A DNA stretch of 64,000 nucleotides from Streptomyces fradiae. GTDB lineage: Bacteria > Actinomycetota > Actinomycetes > Streptomycetales > Streptomycetaceae. Positions within the stretch are counted from its first letter, which is position 1. Each line of letters begins with the position of its first letter. The DNA lies in NCBI RefSeq assembly GCF_041270065.1, contig NZ_CP065958.1, forward strand, positions 5,208,001-5,272,000, in the 5' to 3' direction. The translations under genes were made by a program, and so were the position numbers. The notes below the pieces were generated by a model. The model was not told the DNA's origin and did not search any database. It worked only from the letters and a program-made list of their open reading frames with translations. Positions 36,058 through 43,769 of this stretch are shown here, in pieces.

Positions 36058-37659
36058 ATGAAGAACGGGAAGCCGACTTGGTGGAGCCGGCCGTCGACCA
36101 CCACACCGACGGCCCCCGCCGCACCGCCCGAAGGGGCGGACGACGCCGACTTCACCCTCGCGGCTCCGGCGGTACCGCCGGCCGCCCCGGCCTCGGAACC
36201 GGCCGCCGAGCCGGCGCCTGAGCCCGTACCCGTACCCGTACCGGTACCGGTCCAGGAGACCGGGCCCGCGCCGGAAGCCGCGCCCGCGCCCGAGCCCGTA
36301 TCGGCTCCGGCACCCGCTCAGGCGCCGGCGCCGCAGCAGCCGCTGCACGCCCCCGACCCGTACCGGACGCCGCCCTACGGCGAGCCGGGCCCGTGGGCGC
36401 CCGCGCCCCCGGTCCAGCCGCCCGCGCCGATGCCGGCGCCCGCGCCCGCGCCCGCGCCCGCGCCCCCCATGGCGGCGCCGGCGCCCGTGCCCGCGTACGA
36501 CCCGTGGGGCGCCCAGCCGCTCGCGGTCGAGGGCAAGGCGCCCCGCAAGCCCCGGCGCGGCCTCGCGCTGGTCGGCGCGCTCGCCTTCGCGCTCGTCACC
36601 GGTGTGGTCGGCGGCGGCGTCGGCGCGTACGTCGAGCGCAACGGCGGCCTCAGCACCGTCGAACTCCCGCAGGCCGGCCCCGGCGACACCGCCCGCGCCC
36701 CCGGCAGCGTCGCCGGGATCGCCGCCAGCGCCCTGCCCAGCGTCGTCACCATCCACGTCAGCGGCAGCGGCTCCTCCGGCACCGGCACCGGCTTCGTGCT
36801 CGACACCCGCGGCCACATCCTCACCAACAACCACGTGGTGGACGCGGCGGCCTCCTCCGGCGAGATCTCCGTCACCTTCAGCAACGGCGAGACCGCCCGC
36901 GCCAAGCTCATCGGCCGCGACAGCGGCTACGACCTCGCCGTGATCCAGGTCCGCGGCGTCTCCGGCCTCAAGCCGCTCGCGCTCGGCAACTCCGACAGCG
37001 TCCGCGTCGGCGACCCGGTCGTCGCCATCGGCGCCCCCTTCGACCTCTCCAACACGGTCACCTCCGGCATCATCAGCGCCAAGGAGCGGCCCATCACCGC
37101 GGGCGGCGAGAAGGGCGACGGCAGCGACGTCAGCTATGTCGACGCCCTCCAGACCGACGCGCCGATAAACCCCGGCAACTCCGGCGGCCCGCTGGTCGAC
37201 GGACAGGGCCGGGTCATCGGCATCAACAGCGCCATCCGGGCCGCCGGCGGCGGCTCCGGCGGCGAGGGCGGCGGCCAGTCCGGCTCCATCGGCCTCGGCT
37301 TCGCCATCCCCATCAACCAGGGCAAGCGGGTCGCCGAGGAGCTCATCAACACCGGCAAGGCCACCCACCCGGTCATCGGCGTCAGCCTCGACATGGCCTA
37401 CACCGGCGACGGCGCCCGGGTCGGTGACAAGGGCAAGGGCAACACCCCCTCGGTCACCGCCGGCGGCCCCGCCGACAAGGCCGGCATCCGCCCCGGCGAC
37501 GTCATCACCAAGGTCGACGGCCAGCGCGTCCACAGCGGCGAGGAGCTGATCGTGAAGATCCGCTCGCACCGCCCCGGCGACAAGCTGAAGCTGACCCTGA
37601 CCCGTAACGGCAAAGAGCAGACAAAGACCTTGACCCTGGGCTCCTCCACCGGCACCTGA
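36058..37659 (+). CDS. HtrA/DegP-like membrane serine protease with PDZ domain
   Basis: Quality-control protease of the cell envelope, 533 residues. A Pro/Ala-rich cytoplasmic domain of about 155 residues (runs of PVPVPVP, PAPAPA) precedes a membrane helix (RGLALVGALAFALVTGVVGGG). The trypsin-like domain has the catalytic triad His259 (TNNHVVD), Asp292 (GYDLAVI) and Ser375 (GNSGGPL). A PDZ domain follows (PVIGVSLDMAY ... GPADKAGIRPGDVITKVDGQRV). It is transcribed behind the sigma/anti-sigma pair, and the ATG has GGGGAGAG upstream. It probably degrades misfolded exported proteins. Confidence 0.95.
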   Translation: MKNGKPTWWSRPSTTTPTAPAAPPEGADDADFTLAAPAVPPAAPASEPAAEPAPEPVPVPVPVPVQETGPAPEAAPAPEPVSAPAPAQAPAPQQPLHAPDPYRTPPYGEPGPWAPAPPVQPPAPMPAPAPAPAPAPPMAAPAPVPAYDPWGAQPLAVEGKAPRKPRRGLALVGALAFALVTGVVGGGVGAYVERNGGLSTVELPQAGPGDTARAPGSVAGIAASALPSVVTIHVSGSGSSGTGTGFVLDTRGHILTNNHVVDAAASSGEISVTFSNGETARAKLIGRDSGYDLAVIQVRGVSGLKPLALGNSDSVRVGDPVVAIGAPFDLSNTVTSGIISAKERPITAGGEKGDGSDVSYVDALQTDAPINPGNSGGPLVDGQGRVIGINSAIRAAGGGSGGEGGGQSGSIGLGFAIPINQGKRVAEELINTGKATHPVIGVSLDMAYTGDGARVGDKGKGNTPSVTAGGPADKAGIRPGDVITKVDGQRVHSGEELIVKIRSHRPGDKLKLTLTRNGKEQTKTLTLGSSTGT

Positions 37660-37718
37660 GACCGGCACCTGAGGGCAGCCGAGGGACCGCCCAGTGGCCA
37701 TGTGGAGGACACCACGCT

Positions 37719-37746
37719 GTACCCGCCGGACAGTTTCGGCGGGTAC
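37719..37746 (+). promoter_or_regulatory. 10-bp inverted repeat between htrA and tatB
   Basis: GTACCCGCCG (37719-37728) pairs exactly with CGGCGGGTAC (37737-37746) across an 8-nt loop. It lies 43 bp before the tatB GTG. It may be an operator or an attenuator hairpin; there is no T-run. Confidence 0.5.
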
Positions 37747-37788
37747 CGTGGAGCGGGCCGCCCGGGACCGGCGAGAAGGAGCTACAGG

Positions 37789-38244
37789 GTGTTCAGCGAC
37801 ATAGGCGCACTCGAGCTGGTGACGCTCGTGGTGCTCGCCGTGCTCATCTTCGGACCCGACAAGCTGCCGAAGGTGATCCAGGACGTCTCCCGGTTCATCC
37901 GCAAGGTCCGCGAGTTCTCCGACAGCGCCAAGGCGGACATCCGCAGCGAGCTCGGCCCGGAGTTCAAGGACTTCGAGTTCGAGGACCTCAACCCCAAGAA
38001 CTTCATCCGCAAGCAGCTCGCGGAGAACGAGGACTTCAAGGAGCTCAACGAGCTCCGCTCGACCTTCGACCTCAAGAAGGAGATGAACGAGGTCGCCGAC
38101 GCGGTCCACGGCCGCGAGTCCCAGCCCTCCTCCTCGTCTTCCTCGTCCGCTCCCGCGGTCACCAGCGGCAAGCCGGACCTCCTGAAGAAGCAGGACAAGC
38201 CGGACAACGCCGAGCGTCCGCCGTACGACTACGACGCGACCTGA
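37789..38244 (+). CDS. tatB: Sec-independent (twin-arginine) translocase protein TatB
   Basis: TatB recognises twin-arginine signal peptides with TatC. It has 151 residues. The N-terminus MFSDIGALELVTLVVLAVLIFGPDKLP contains the membrane helix with the conserved Glu and the GPDKLP hinge. An amphipathic helix (KVIQDVSRFIRKVREFSDSAK) and a charged, Ser-rich tail ending DYDAT follow. The GTG start is preceded by GAAGGAG. tatA and tatC are not in this window, as usual in Streptomyces. Its place behind htrA fits a joint export-stress operon. Confidence 0.95.
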   Translation: MFSDIGALELVTLVVLAVLIFGPDKLPKVIQDVSRFIRKVREFSDSAKADIRSELGPEFKDFEFEDLNPKNFIRKQLAENEDFKELNELRSTFDLKKEMNEVADAVHGRESQPSSSSSSSAPAVTSGKPDLLKKQDKPDNAERPPYDYDAT

Positions 38245-38363
38245 CGGGCGAGTCGACGGGCGCCTGACGCGCCGTCCCACCGGCGCCGACGACGCCCTGT
38301 CACCGAACCACCCCGCAGCGGTGGCTATCCTCCCTCTGTTGACTGAACGAGGAGGCGGCCGAG

Positions 38364-38972
38364 ATGAAGACGACGAGTCGGGTGGAAGCCGACGGCTTTC
38401 TGCGCGCACCCTTCGCCTGGTACGGGCTCGACGAGGCGTTCACCGGACCGCGCCGGCTGATGCAGATCGGCACGGCGGCGGACGGCACCGTGCAGCACGG
38501 CTCCATGGGCCACGGTGACGAGCCGTCGATAAAGTCCGAGGCCGGCGGGGCGGGTACGGAGAAGGAGCGCTTCGCGGTCGTCGTGACGGTCGCCGCCAAC
38601 CCCGTGCGCCGCACCGGCGACGGCACCGGCGTCCTGGACGCCACCACGGTCTCCTCGGCGGCCTGGCTGGCCGGCTCGGGCCTCCTGGCCCACACCTGGC
38701 CCGCGCAGCTCGACCACGCCCTGCGCGACAACTGGCTCGACCAGCAGACCGAGACCGCCTTCGAACTCGCCGACGACCTCGACGGGCCCGCCTGGACCGC
38801 GCTCTCGCTGCCCGTGGACGGCGTCCCCGTGCCCTTCCACTACCGCGAGTCCGAGTTCGGCTGGGTCCTCGCCGGCTCGGCGGACGGCGTCCACATCGGC
38901 GCGTACGGGCGGGGCATGAGCGCGTACGGGCTCGGGTTCGCGCGGGTCAAGGACCTGGGCGCGTACGCCTGA
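38364..38972 (+). CDS. Conserved hypothetical protein
   Basis: No family recognised. The 202-residue soluble protein has aromatic-rich N-terminal sequence (FLRAPFAWYGLDEAFTGP), a middle part with a beta-rich, Gly-rich pattern (VQHGSMGHGDEPSIKSEAGG) and a C-terminus of repeated G-A/V-Y turns (GAYGRGMSAYGLGFARVKDL). There is no signal peptide. GAGGAGG precedes the ATG. It sits between tatB and the convergent Mrp gene and is followed by a strong two-way terminator. Function unknown. Confidence 0.8.
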   Translation: MKTTSRVEADGFLRAPFAWYGLDEAFTGPRRLMQIGTAADGTVQHGSMGHGDEPSIKSEAGGAGTEKERFAVVVTVAANPVRRTGDGTGVLDATTVSSAAWLAGSGLLAHTWPAQLDHALRDNWLDQQTETAFELADDLDGPAWTALSLPVDGVPVPFHYRESEFGWVLAGSADGVHIGAYGRGMSAYGLGFARVKDLGAYA

Positions 38973-38986
38973 CGGAGCCCCGGCAA

Positions 38987-39029
38987 CGCCGAAGGGCGCC
39001 CCGCGACTCGCGCGGGGCGCCCTTCGGCG
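38987..39029. terminator. Strong bidirectional terminator
   Basis: A perfect 19-bp stem (38987-39005 with 39011-39029) and 5-nt loop stand between the convergent stops at 38972 and 39047. Confidence 0.85.
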
Positions 39030-39046
39030 TACGTACCGTCACACGC

Positions 39047-40180
39047 TCAGAACTTGTTCCGCGGCGTGATGCCCAGGCTCATGCCCGACAGACCGCGCTG
39101 GCGGCCGCCCAGCTTGCCCGCGATGGTGCGCAGGGCCGCGCCGGCCGGGGAGTCGGGGTCGGCCAGGACGACCGGCCTGCCCTCGTCGCCGCCCTCGCGC
39201 AGGCGCACGTCGATCGGGATCGAGCCGAGCACCGGGACAGTCGCGCCGGTGGTCTTGGTCAGGCCGTCGGCGACCTTCTGTCCGCCGCCCGTGCCGAACA
39301 CGTCGACCATCTCGTCGCAGTGCGGACACGGCAGGCCCGCCATGTTCTCGACCACGCCGACGATCTTCTGGTGGGTCTGCACGGCGATCGCGCCGGCCCG
39401 CTCGGCGACCTCGGCCGCTGCCTGCTGCGGGGTGGTGACGACCAGGATCTCCGCGTTCGGCACCAGCTGGGCCACGGAGATCGCGATGTCGCCGGTGCCC
39501 GGCGGCAGGTCGAGGAGCAGGACGTCCAGGTCGCCCCAGTACACGTCCGCGAGGAACTGCTGGAGCGCGCGGTGCAGCATCGGGCCGCGCCACACCACCG
39601 GCGCGTTGCCCGGGGTGAACATGCCGATGGAGATGACCTTCACGCCGTTCGCCGACGGCGGCATGATCATGTTCTCGACCTGGGTGGGCTTGCCGTCCAC
39701 GCCCAGCATGCGCGGCACGCTGTGGCCGTAGATGTCGGCGTCCACGACACCGACCTTCAGACCGTCGGCGGCCATCGCCGCCGCCAGGTTGACCGTCACC
39801 GAGGACTTGCCGACGCCGCCCTTGCCGGACGCCACCGCGTAGACCCGGGTCAGCGAGCCCGGCTTGGCGAACGGGACCTCGCGCTCGGCGGTGGTGCCGC
39901 GCAGCGCCGCCGCGAGCTCCTTGCGCTGCTCGTCGCTCATCACGTCCAGGGAGACGTCGACGCCGGTGACGCCCTCGACCCGGGAGACGGCGTCCGTCAC
40001 GCGCTGGGTGATCGTCTCGCGCATAGGGCAGCCGGAGACCGTGAGGTAGACCGTCACGGCGACCGTGCCGTCGTCACCGATCTCCACCGACTTCACCATG
40101 CCGAGCTCGGTGATCGGCTTGTTGATCTCGGGGTCGTTCACCGTCGCCAGTGCTTCGCGCACCGCGTCTTCCATAGCCAT
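39047..40180 (-). CDS. mrp: Mrp/NBP35-family ATP-binding protein
   Basis: A P-loop ATPase implicated in Fe-S cluster carriage, 377 residues. The N-terminal MIP18-like domain (DUF59) has DPEINKPITELGMV and LTVSGCPMRETI. The ATPase has VASGKGGVGKSSVTVNLA (deviant Walker A), DADIYGHSVPRML and LLLDLPPGTGD. The Cys pair CPHCDE near residue 280 binds the cluster at the dimer interface. The start is ATG at 40180. An ATG two codons later is equally possible but less likely given the -10 box. Confidence 0.94.
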   Translation of the reverse strand: MAMEDAVREALATVNDPEINKPITELGMVKSVEIGDDGTVAVTVYLTVSGCPMRETITQRVTDAVSRVEGVTGVDVSLDVMSDEQRKELAAALRGTTAEREVPFAKPGSLTRVYAVASGKGGVGKSSVTVNLAAAMAADGLKVGVVDADIYGHSVPRMLGVDGKPTQVENMIMPPSANGVKVISIGMFTPGNAPVVWRGPMLHRALQQFLADVYWGDLDVLLLDLPPGTGDIAISVAQLVPNAEILVVTTPQQAAAEVAERAGAIAVQTHQKIVGVVENMAGLPCPHCDEMVDVFGTGGGQKVADGLTKTTGATVPVLGSIPIDVRLREGGDEGRPVVLADPDSPAGAALRTIAGKLGGRQRGLSGMSLGITPRNKF

Positions 40181-40192
40181 AGAGAGATGGTA
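40178..40192 (-). promoter_or_regulatory. -10 box for leaderless mrp transcript
   Basis: On the minus strand TACCAT (40192-40187), six bases, then ATG at 40180. No ribosome site is present. Confidence 0.5.
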
Positions 40193-40223
40193 CGGCGACG
40201 ACCACCGGCTCATGAAAGGGCTG

Positions 40224-40841
40224 TCAACGGTCGGGTACGTCACTCCCGTGCGGACCGCCGTCCGGGAATAGATCCCGCCGGTCGTCCCGCCGGTCGTCGC
40301 GCCGGTCCCCGTCCCGCTGCTCCAGGTCCTTCAGCAGGTCCTGGAGCTCCGAGCGCATCCAGTCGCGGGTGGCCACCTCGCCCAGACCCATCCGCAGCGC
40401 CGCGATCTCCCGGGTCAGGTACTCGGTGTCGGCGATCGAGCGCTCGTTCTGCTTGCGGTCCTGCTCCAGGTTGACCCGGTCCCGGTCGTCCTGCCGGTTC
40501 TGCGCGAGCAGGATCAGCGGCGCCGCGTACGAGGCCTGGAGGGACAGGGCGAGCGTCAGGAAGATGAAGGGGTACTCGTCGAACTTCAGCGGCGCCGGCG
40601 CGAAGACGTTCCACCCGATCCAGACGACGACCGTCAGGGTCATCCAGACCAGGAACCGGCCCGTCCCCAGGAAGCGGGCGATCCGCTCCGAGAGGCGCCC
40701 GAAGGCCTCGGGGTCGTACTCCGGCAGCAGCCGGGTCCGCCGCTCGCGCGGCAGGTCGAGCCGGATCCGGGGCAGCGCGCGCTCCCGCTCCCCCCGTTCC
40801 CGGTCGCGCTCGCGGTCCCGCTCCTGCGCGCGCTCAGCCAC
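40224..40841 (-). CDS. DUF1003 family membrane protein
   Basis: A 205-residue protein. The N-terminal 25 residues are a highly charged Arg/Glu repeat (RERDRERGERERA), then two membrane helices (FLVWMTLTVVVWIGWNVFA and FIFLTLALSLQASYAAPLILL) with the DUF1003 motif QNRQDDRDRVNLEQDRKQN right after. The C-terminus is an Asp/Arg repeat (RRDDRRDDRRDL). The GTG start overlaps the MgtE-like stop by 8 nt (GTGGCTGA), so the two are translated together. In M. tuberculosis the neighbours are similar. Function unknown; a helper of magnesium transport is an inference from context. Confidence 0.9.
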   Translation of the reverse strand: MAERAQERDRERDRERGERERALPRIRLDLPRERRTRLLPEYDPEAFGRLSERIARFLGTGRFLVWMTLTVVVWIGWNVFAPAPLKFDEYPFIFLTLALSLQASYAAPLILLAQNRQDDRDRVNLEQDRKQNERSIADTEYLTREIAALRMGLGEVATRDWMRSELQDLLKDLEQRDGDRRDDRRDDRRDLFPDGGPHGSDVPDR

Positions 40842-42102
40842 CGCCCACCCCCTCCTCGTGGAACTCGGTCTCGCGCCAGTCGTCCGGCAGCAGGTGGTCG
40901 AGCACGTCGTCCACGGTCACCGCGCCGAGCAGCGAACCGCTCTCGTCCACCACCGGCGCCGCCACCAGGTTGTACGCGGCGAAGTAGCTGGTCACCGCCG
41001 GCAGCGGGGTGGCCGGCCCGAGCGGCGGCAGATCGCTGTCCACCAGCGCGCTGACCAGCGTGAACGGCGGATCCCGCAGCAGCCGCTGGAAGTGCACCGT
41101 GCCCAGGTACTTGCCGGTCGGGGTCTCGTCCGGAGGCCGGCACACGTACACCTGCGCGGCGAGCGCGGGGGAGAGGTCCTGCAGCCGTACGCGGGCGAGC
41201 GCGTCGGCGACCGTCGCGTCCGGGCGCAGCACGATCGGCTCGGTCGTCATCAGACCGCCCGCGGTCCGCTCCTCGTACGCCATGAGCCGGCGCACGTCCG
41301 CCGCGTCGTCCGGCTGCATCAGGGTGAGCAGCCGCTCCTTCTCGTCCTCCGGCAGCTCGTTCAGGAGGTCGGCGGCGTCGTCCGGGTCCATCGCCTCCAG
41401 GACGTCGGCGGCCCGCTCCTCCTTCAGCTTGCCCAGGATCTCGATCTGGTCGTCCTCCGGCAGCTCCTCCAGGACGTCCGCGAGCCGGTCGTCGTCGAGG
41501 GCGGCGGCCACCTCGGCGCGCCGCTTGGGGGAGAGGTGGTGCAGCGCGTTGGCGAGGTCGGCCGGGCGCAGCTTCTCGAAGGTGGCGACCAGGTTCTCGG
41601 CGCCCTGCCCGTGCTCCTCCAGGGAGAAGCCGGTGACGGCCGACCAGTCGACGGTCAGCGCCTCGCCCTTGCGGCGAAGCGCCCCGCCCTTGCCGCGCCG
41701 TACGAAGACCTTGTCGATCTCCCAGTCGCGTCGGGCCGGCAGCTGCTGGATCGCCACGTCGAGGACGGTGACCTCCTCGCCGCTCTCGACCAGCGTCACC
41801 CGCCGGTCGAGCAGCTCGCCGAGGACCAGGCGCTCGGTGGGGCGCTGTTCGAAGCGCCGCATGTTGACGACGCCGGTGGTGATGACCTGGCCGGACTCGA
41901 CGCCGGTGATCCGGGTCATGGGCACGAAGACCCGGCGCCGGGACAGCACCTCGACCACCATGCCGAGCAGCCGGGGCGGGCGGCGGCCCACCCGCAGCAT
42001 GGCCACCAGATCGCTGACCCGGCCGACCTGGTCGCCGACGGGGTCGAAGACCGGGACGCCGGCCAGATGGGAGACGAAGACCCGGGGGGCGCCTGCCGCC
42101 AT
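40834..42102 (-). CDS. MgtE_N/CBS-domain protein lacking the magnesium channel domain
   Basis: A 422-residue soluble protein. Residues 1-150 contain two PRC-barrel-like segments (VGRVSDLVAMLRVGRR, DWEIDKVFVRRGKGGAL). The MgtE N-terminal helical superhelix follows, with repeated DDDRLADVLEELPEDDQ and MDPDDAADLLNELPEDEK motifs, then two CBS domains (MTTEPIVLRPDATVADALARV, AVTVDDVLDHLLP). No membrane helices follow, unlike true MgtE channels. It may therefore sense Mg2+ or nucleotides for another transporter such as CorA (43770) or DUF1003. ATG follows GGAGGAGG. Confidence 0.9.
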   Translation of the reverse strand: MAAGAPRVFVSHLAGVPVFDPVGDQVGRVSDLVAMLRVGRRPPRLLGMVVEVLSRRRVFVPMTRITGVESGQVITTGVVNMRRFEQRPTERLVLGELLDRRVTLVESGEEVTVLDVAIQQLPARRDWEIDKVFVRRGKGGALRRKGEALTVDWSAVTGFSLEEHGQGAENLVATFEKLRPADLANALHHLSPKRRAEVAAALDDDRLADVLEELPEDDQIEILGKLKEERAADVLEAMDPDDAADLLNELPEDEKERLLTLMQPDDAADVRRLMAYEERTAGGLMTTEPIVLRPDATVADALARVRLQDLSPALAAQVYVCRPPDETPTGKYLGTVHFQRLLRDPPFTLVSALVDSDLPPLGPATPLPAVTSYFAAYNLVAAPVVDESGSLLGAVTVDDVLDHLLPDDWRETEFHEEGVGGG

Positions 42103-42247
42103 GCCACGCGCCTCCTCCGTGCCGCACGATTCGGGCCGGTCCGTGACCGCTCGTCCCGCTTGCCGGGTTCAGGCTAGCCCGTGGCGGACGGTGCCGCTTC
42201 GGCAGAGCGCCCGTCCGGCTGCCTGCGGGGCGGTGACCCGACCCGGG

Positions 42248-42253
42248 TACGCT
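42248..42253 (+). promoter_or_regulatory. Candidate -10 box of the lipoprotein gene
   Basis: TACGCT at 42248-42253 lies about 70 bp before the GTG at 42323. No clear -35 is seen. Confidence 0.3.
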
Positions 42254-42322
42254 GCGGTCTGCCGCCCCCCACCGGCTCCGGATCCCACCGGCCGTCCCCC
42301 CACCCTCTCGAGAGGTGCCCAG

Positions 42323-43153
42323 GTGACCGTGCTCCGTCCGACCTCGCGCGTCCGCGGGGCCGTCCTTCCGCTCGCGCTCTGCGTGGGCCTGGTGTCGGTG
42401 CTCGGCGCCTGCGCGGCCGACCCGGACGAGGGGACCAACGGCGTCGGGCGGCTGGACGCCGCGGTGATCGAGCAGAAGGCCCAGCAGGCGGCCGACACGG
42501 CCAAGGCGGTACGGCTCTCCGGCACGCTGGTCAGCAAGGGCGGCACCTACAAGCTGAACATGCGCCTCAAGCAGGACGGCGCGAGCGGCTCGGTGACCAC
42601 GAAGAACAGCACCTTCGAGCTGCTGCGGGTCGGCGACGCGCTCTATCTGAAGGCGGACGCGGGCTTCTGGGAGCACGAGGACGGCGGCGCCGGCGGCTCG
42701 GCCGCCCCCTCGGGAGCCGCGGGCTCCGACGGCTCGGGCTCCGACGGCTCCGGCTCCGGTGAGTCCGGTCCGGACGACGCCGGTTCGGAGGCCGCCGACA
42801 CGCTCGGCGACAAGTACGTGAAGGTGCCGGAGGACGACCCCTCGTACAAGCAGCTGCGCGGCTTCACCGACATGAACCTGCTGCTCGACGGGCTGATCGG
42901 GCTGCACGGCGACCTCGTCAAGGGCGACCACGACACGATCGGCGGGACGCGCACCATCAACGTCCGGGGCGGCGAGGACGCCATGGGCGGCTCGCTCGAC
43001 GTGTCCCTGGAGGGCGTCCCGTACCCGCTGCGCTTCGCGCGCGGCGGCGGCGCGGGCGTGGTGATCCTGTCCGAGTGGGACAAGGACTTCCCGCTGGCCG
43101 AGCCGGAGAAGGGCCAGACCCTCGACTACGGCAAGCAGCTGCCCCGCACCTGA
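42323..43153 (+). CDS. LppX/LprG-like lipoprotein
   Basis: A 276-residue exported lipoprotein. The signal peptide ends in VLGAC with the lipidated Cys30. The next part (QQAADTAKAVRLSGTLVSKG ... FELLRVGDALYLKADAGFW) fits the LppX_LprAFG beta-fold of lipid-carrier lipoproteins. A flexible Gly/Ser/Asp insertion (SGSDGSGSGESGPDDAGSE) interrupts it, then the C-terminal half continues with DKYVKVPEDDPSYKQLRG and ISLEGVPYPLRF-like strands. GAGAGG precedes the GTG with seven bases spacing. A lipid or polyketide-binding role is inferred from the fold. Confidence 0.82.
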   Translation: MTVLRPTSRVRGAVLPLALCVGLVSVLGACAADPDEGTNGVGRLDAAVIEQKAQQAADTAKAVRLSGTLVSKGGTYKLNMRLKQDGASGSVTTKNSTFELLRVGDALYLKADAGFWEHEDGGAGGSAAPSGAAGSDGSGSDGSGSGESGPDDAGSEAADTLGDKYVKVPEDDPSYKQLRGFTDMNLLLDGLIGLHGDLVKGDHDTIGGTRTINVRGGEDAMGGSLDVSLEGVPYPLRFARGGGAGVVILSEWDKDFPLAEPEKGQTLDYGKQLPRT

Positions 43154-43214
43154 GCTCACTCAGGCGGACCGCCACCGACAACCCCTTCGGCACAGGTACC
43201 GCCGAACTGACGGC

Positions 43215-43724
43215 CTAGCGGCGGGGCTTCCGCTTCCGCTTCAGAAGCAGCTTCGGCAGTCCGGCCGGGATCGGCCGCCGGGTGATGCCCGGGGACGGCA
43301 GCGGTACGGCGGCCAGCGAGCCGTCCGGCAGGTCGGTGGTCGAGGCCCGCGGTTCGAGCCGGACGACCCGGCACTCCCGGGCCCAGCGCTCCGGCATCGC
43401 CTCGCCGTCGGGCGCGTTCAGCCGCTTGCCCTTGAGCTCGGCGACGGCCGCCGCCCACTCCTCCGTACCGGCCGGCAGCTCGCGCACGGCGGCGGTCCAG
43501 GCGACGACCCGGCCGCCCTTGTCCTTGCTGCGCACGGTGACCTCGGCGGTGCCGCCGTCGGTCAGGCCCGGCAGCGGCTGCTCGCCCGGGCCGTCGCCGA
43601 CGACGAGCGCGGCGCCCTCGTGCCACACGTGCCACAGCGCGCGGGCCGCCGGGGCCTCGCCCCGTACCCAGACGAGGCCCGACTTCTTGGTGGCCTCCTC
43701 GACGAGGAACAGCTCTTCGGTCAT
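43215..43724 (-). CDS. Conserved hypothetical protein, possibly FMN-binding split-barrel-like
   Basis: A 169-residue protein. The pattern EEATKKSGLVWVRGEAPAARALWHVWHEGAALVVGDG, then GTAEVTVRSKDKGGRVVAW, resembles the split-barrel fold of pyridoxamine-oxidase-like proteins, but no cofactor residues can be identified. It ends in a very basic tail (LLLKRKRKPRR). It is followed by convergent lipoprotein gene ends. The start at 43724 is supported by a leaderless -10 box. Confidence 0.65.
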   Translation of the reverse strand: MTEELFLVEEATKKSGLVWVRGEAPAARALWHVWHEGAALVVGDGPGEQPLPGLTDGGTAEVTVRSKDKGGRVVAWTAAVRELPAGTEEWAAAVAELKGKRLNAPDGEAMPERWARECRVVRLEPRASTTDLPDGSLAAVPLPSPGITRRPIPAGLPKLLLKRKRKPRR

Positions 43725-43737
43725 GGTCCGAAGCCTA
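43722..43737 (-). promoter_or_regulatory. -10 box for leaderless hypothetical gene
   Basis: On the minus strand TAGGCT (43737-43732), seven bases, then ATG at 43724. No ribosome site. Confidence 0.5.
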
Positions 43738-43769
43738 TCGAGCCACGGAAGCCCCACGGCCCGGGGCGG

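Noticed and set aside
35827..38409. 860-residue minus-strand open frame over htrA and tatB
   Set aside because: Composition follows the complement of Pro/Ala codons of HtrA; no ribosome site and no motif.
40640..43159. 839-residue minus-strand frame over the MgtE-like and lipoprotein genes
   Set aside because: Conflicts with the MgtE-like gene on the same strand in another frame; no homology pattern.
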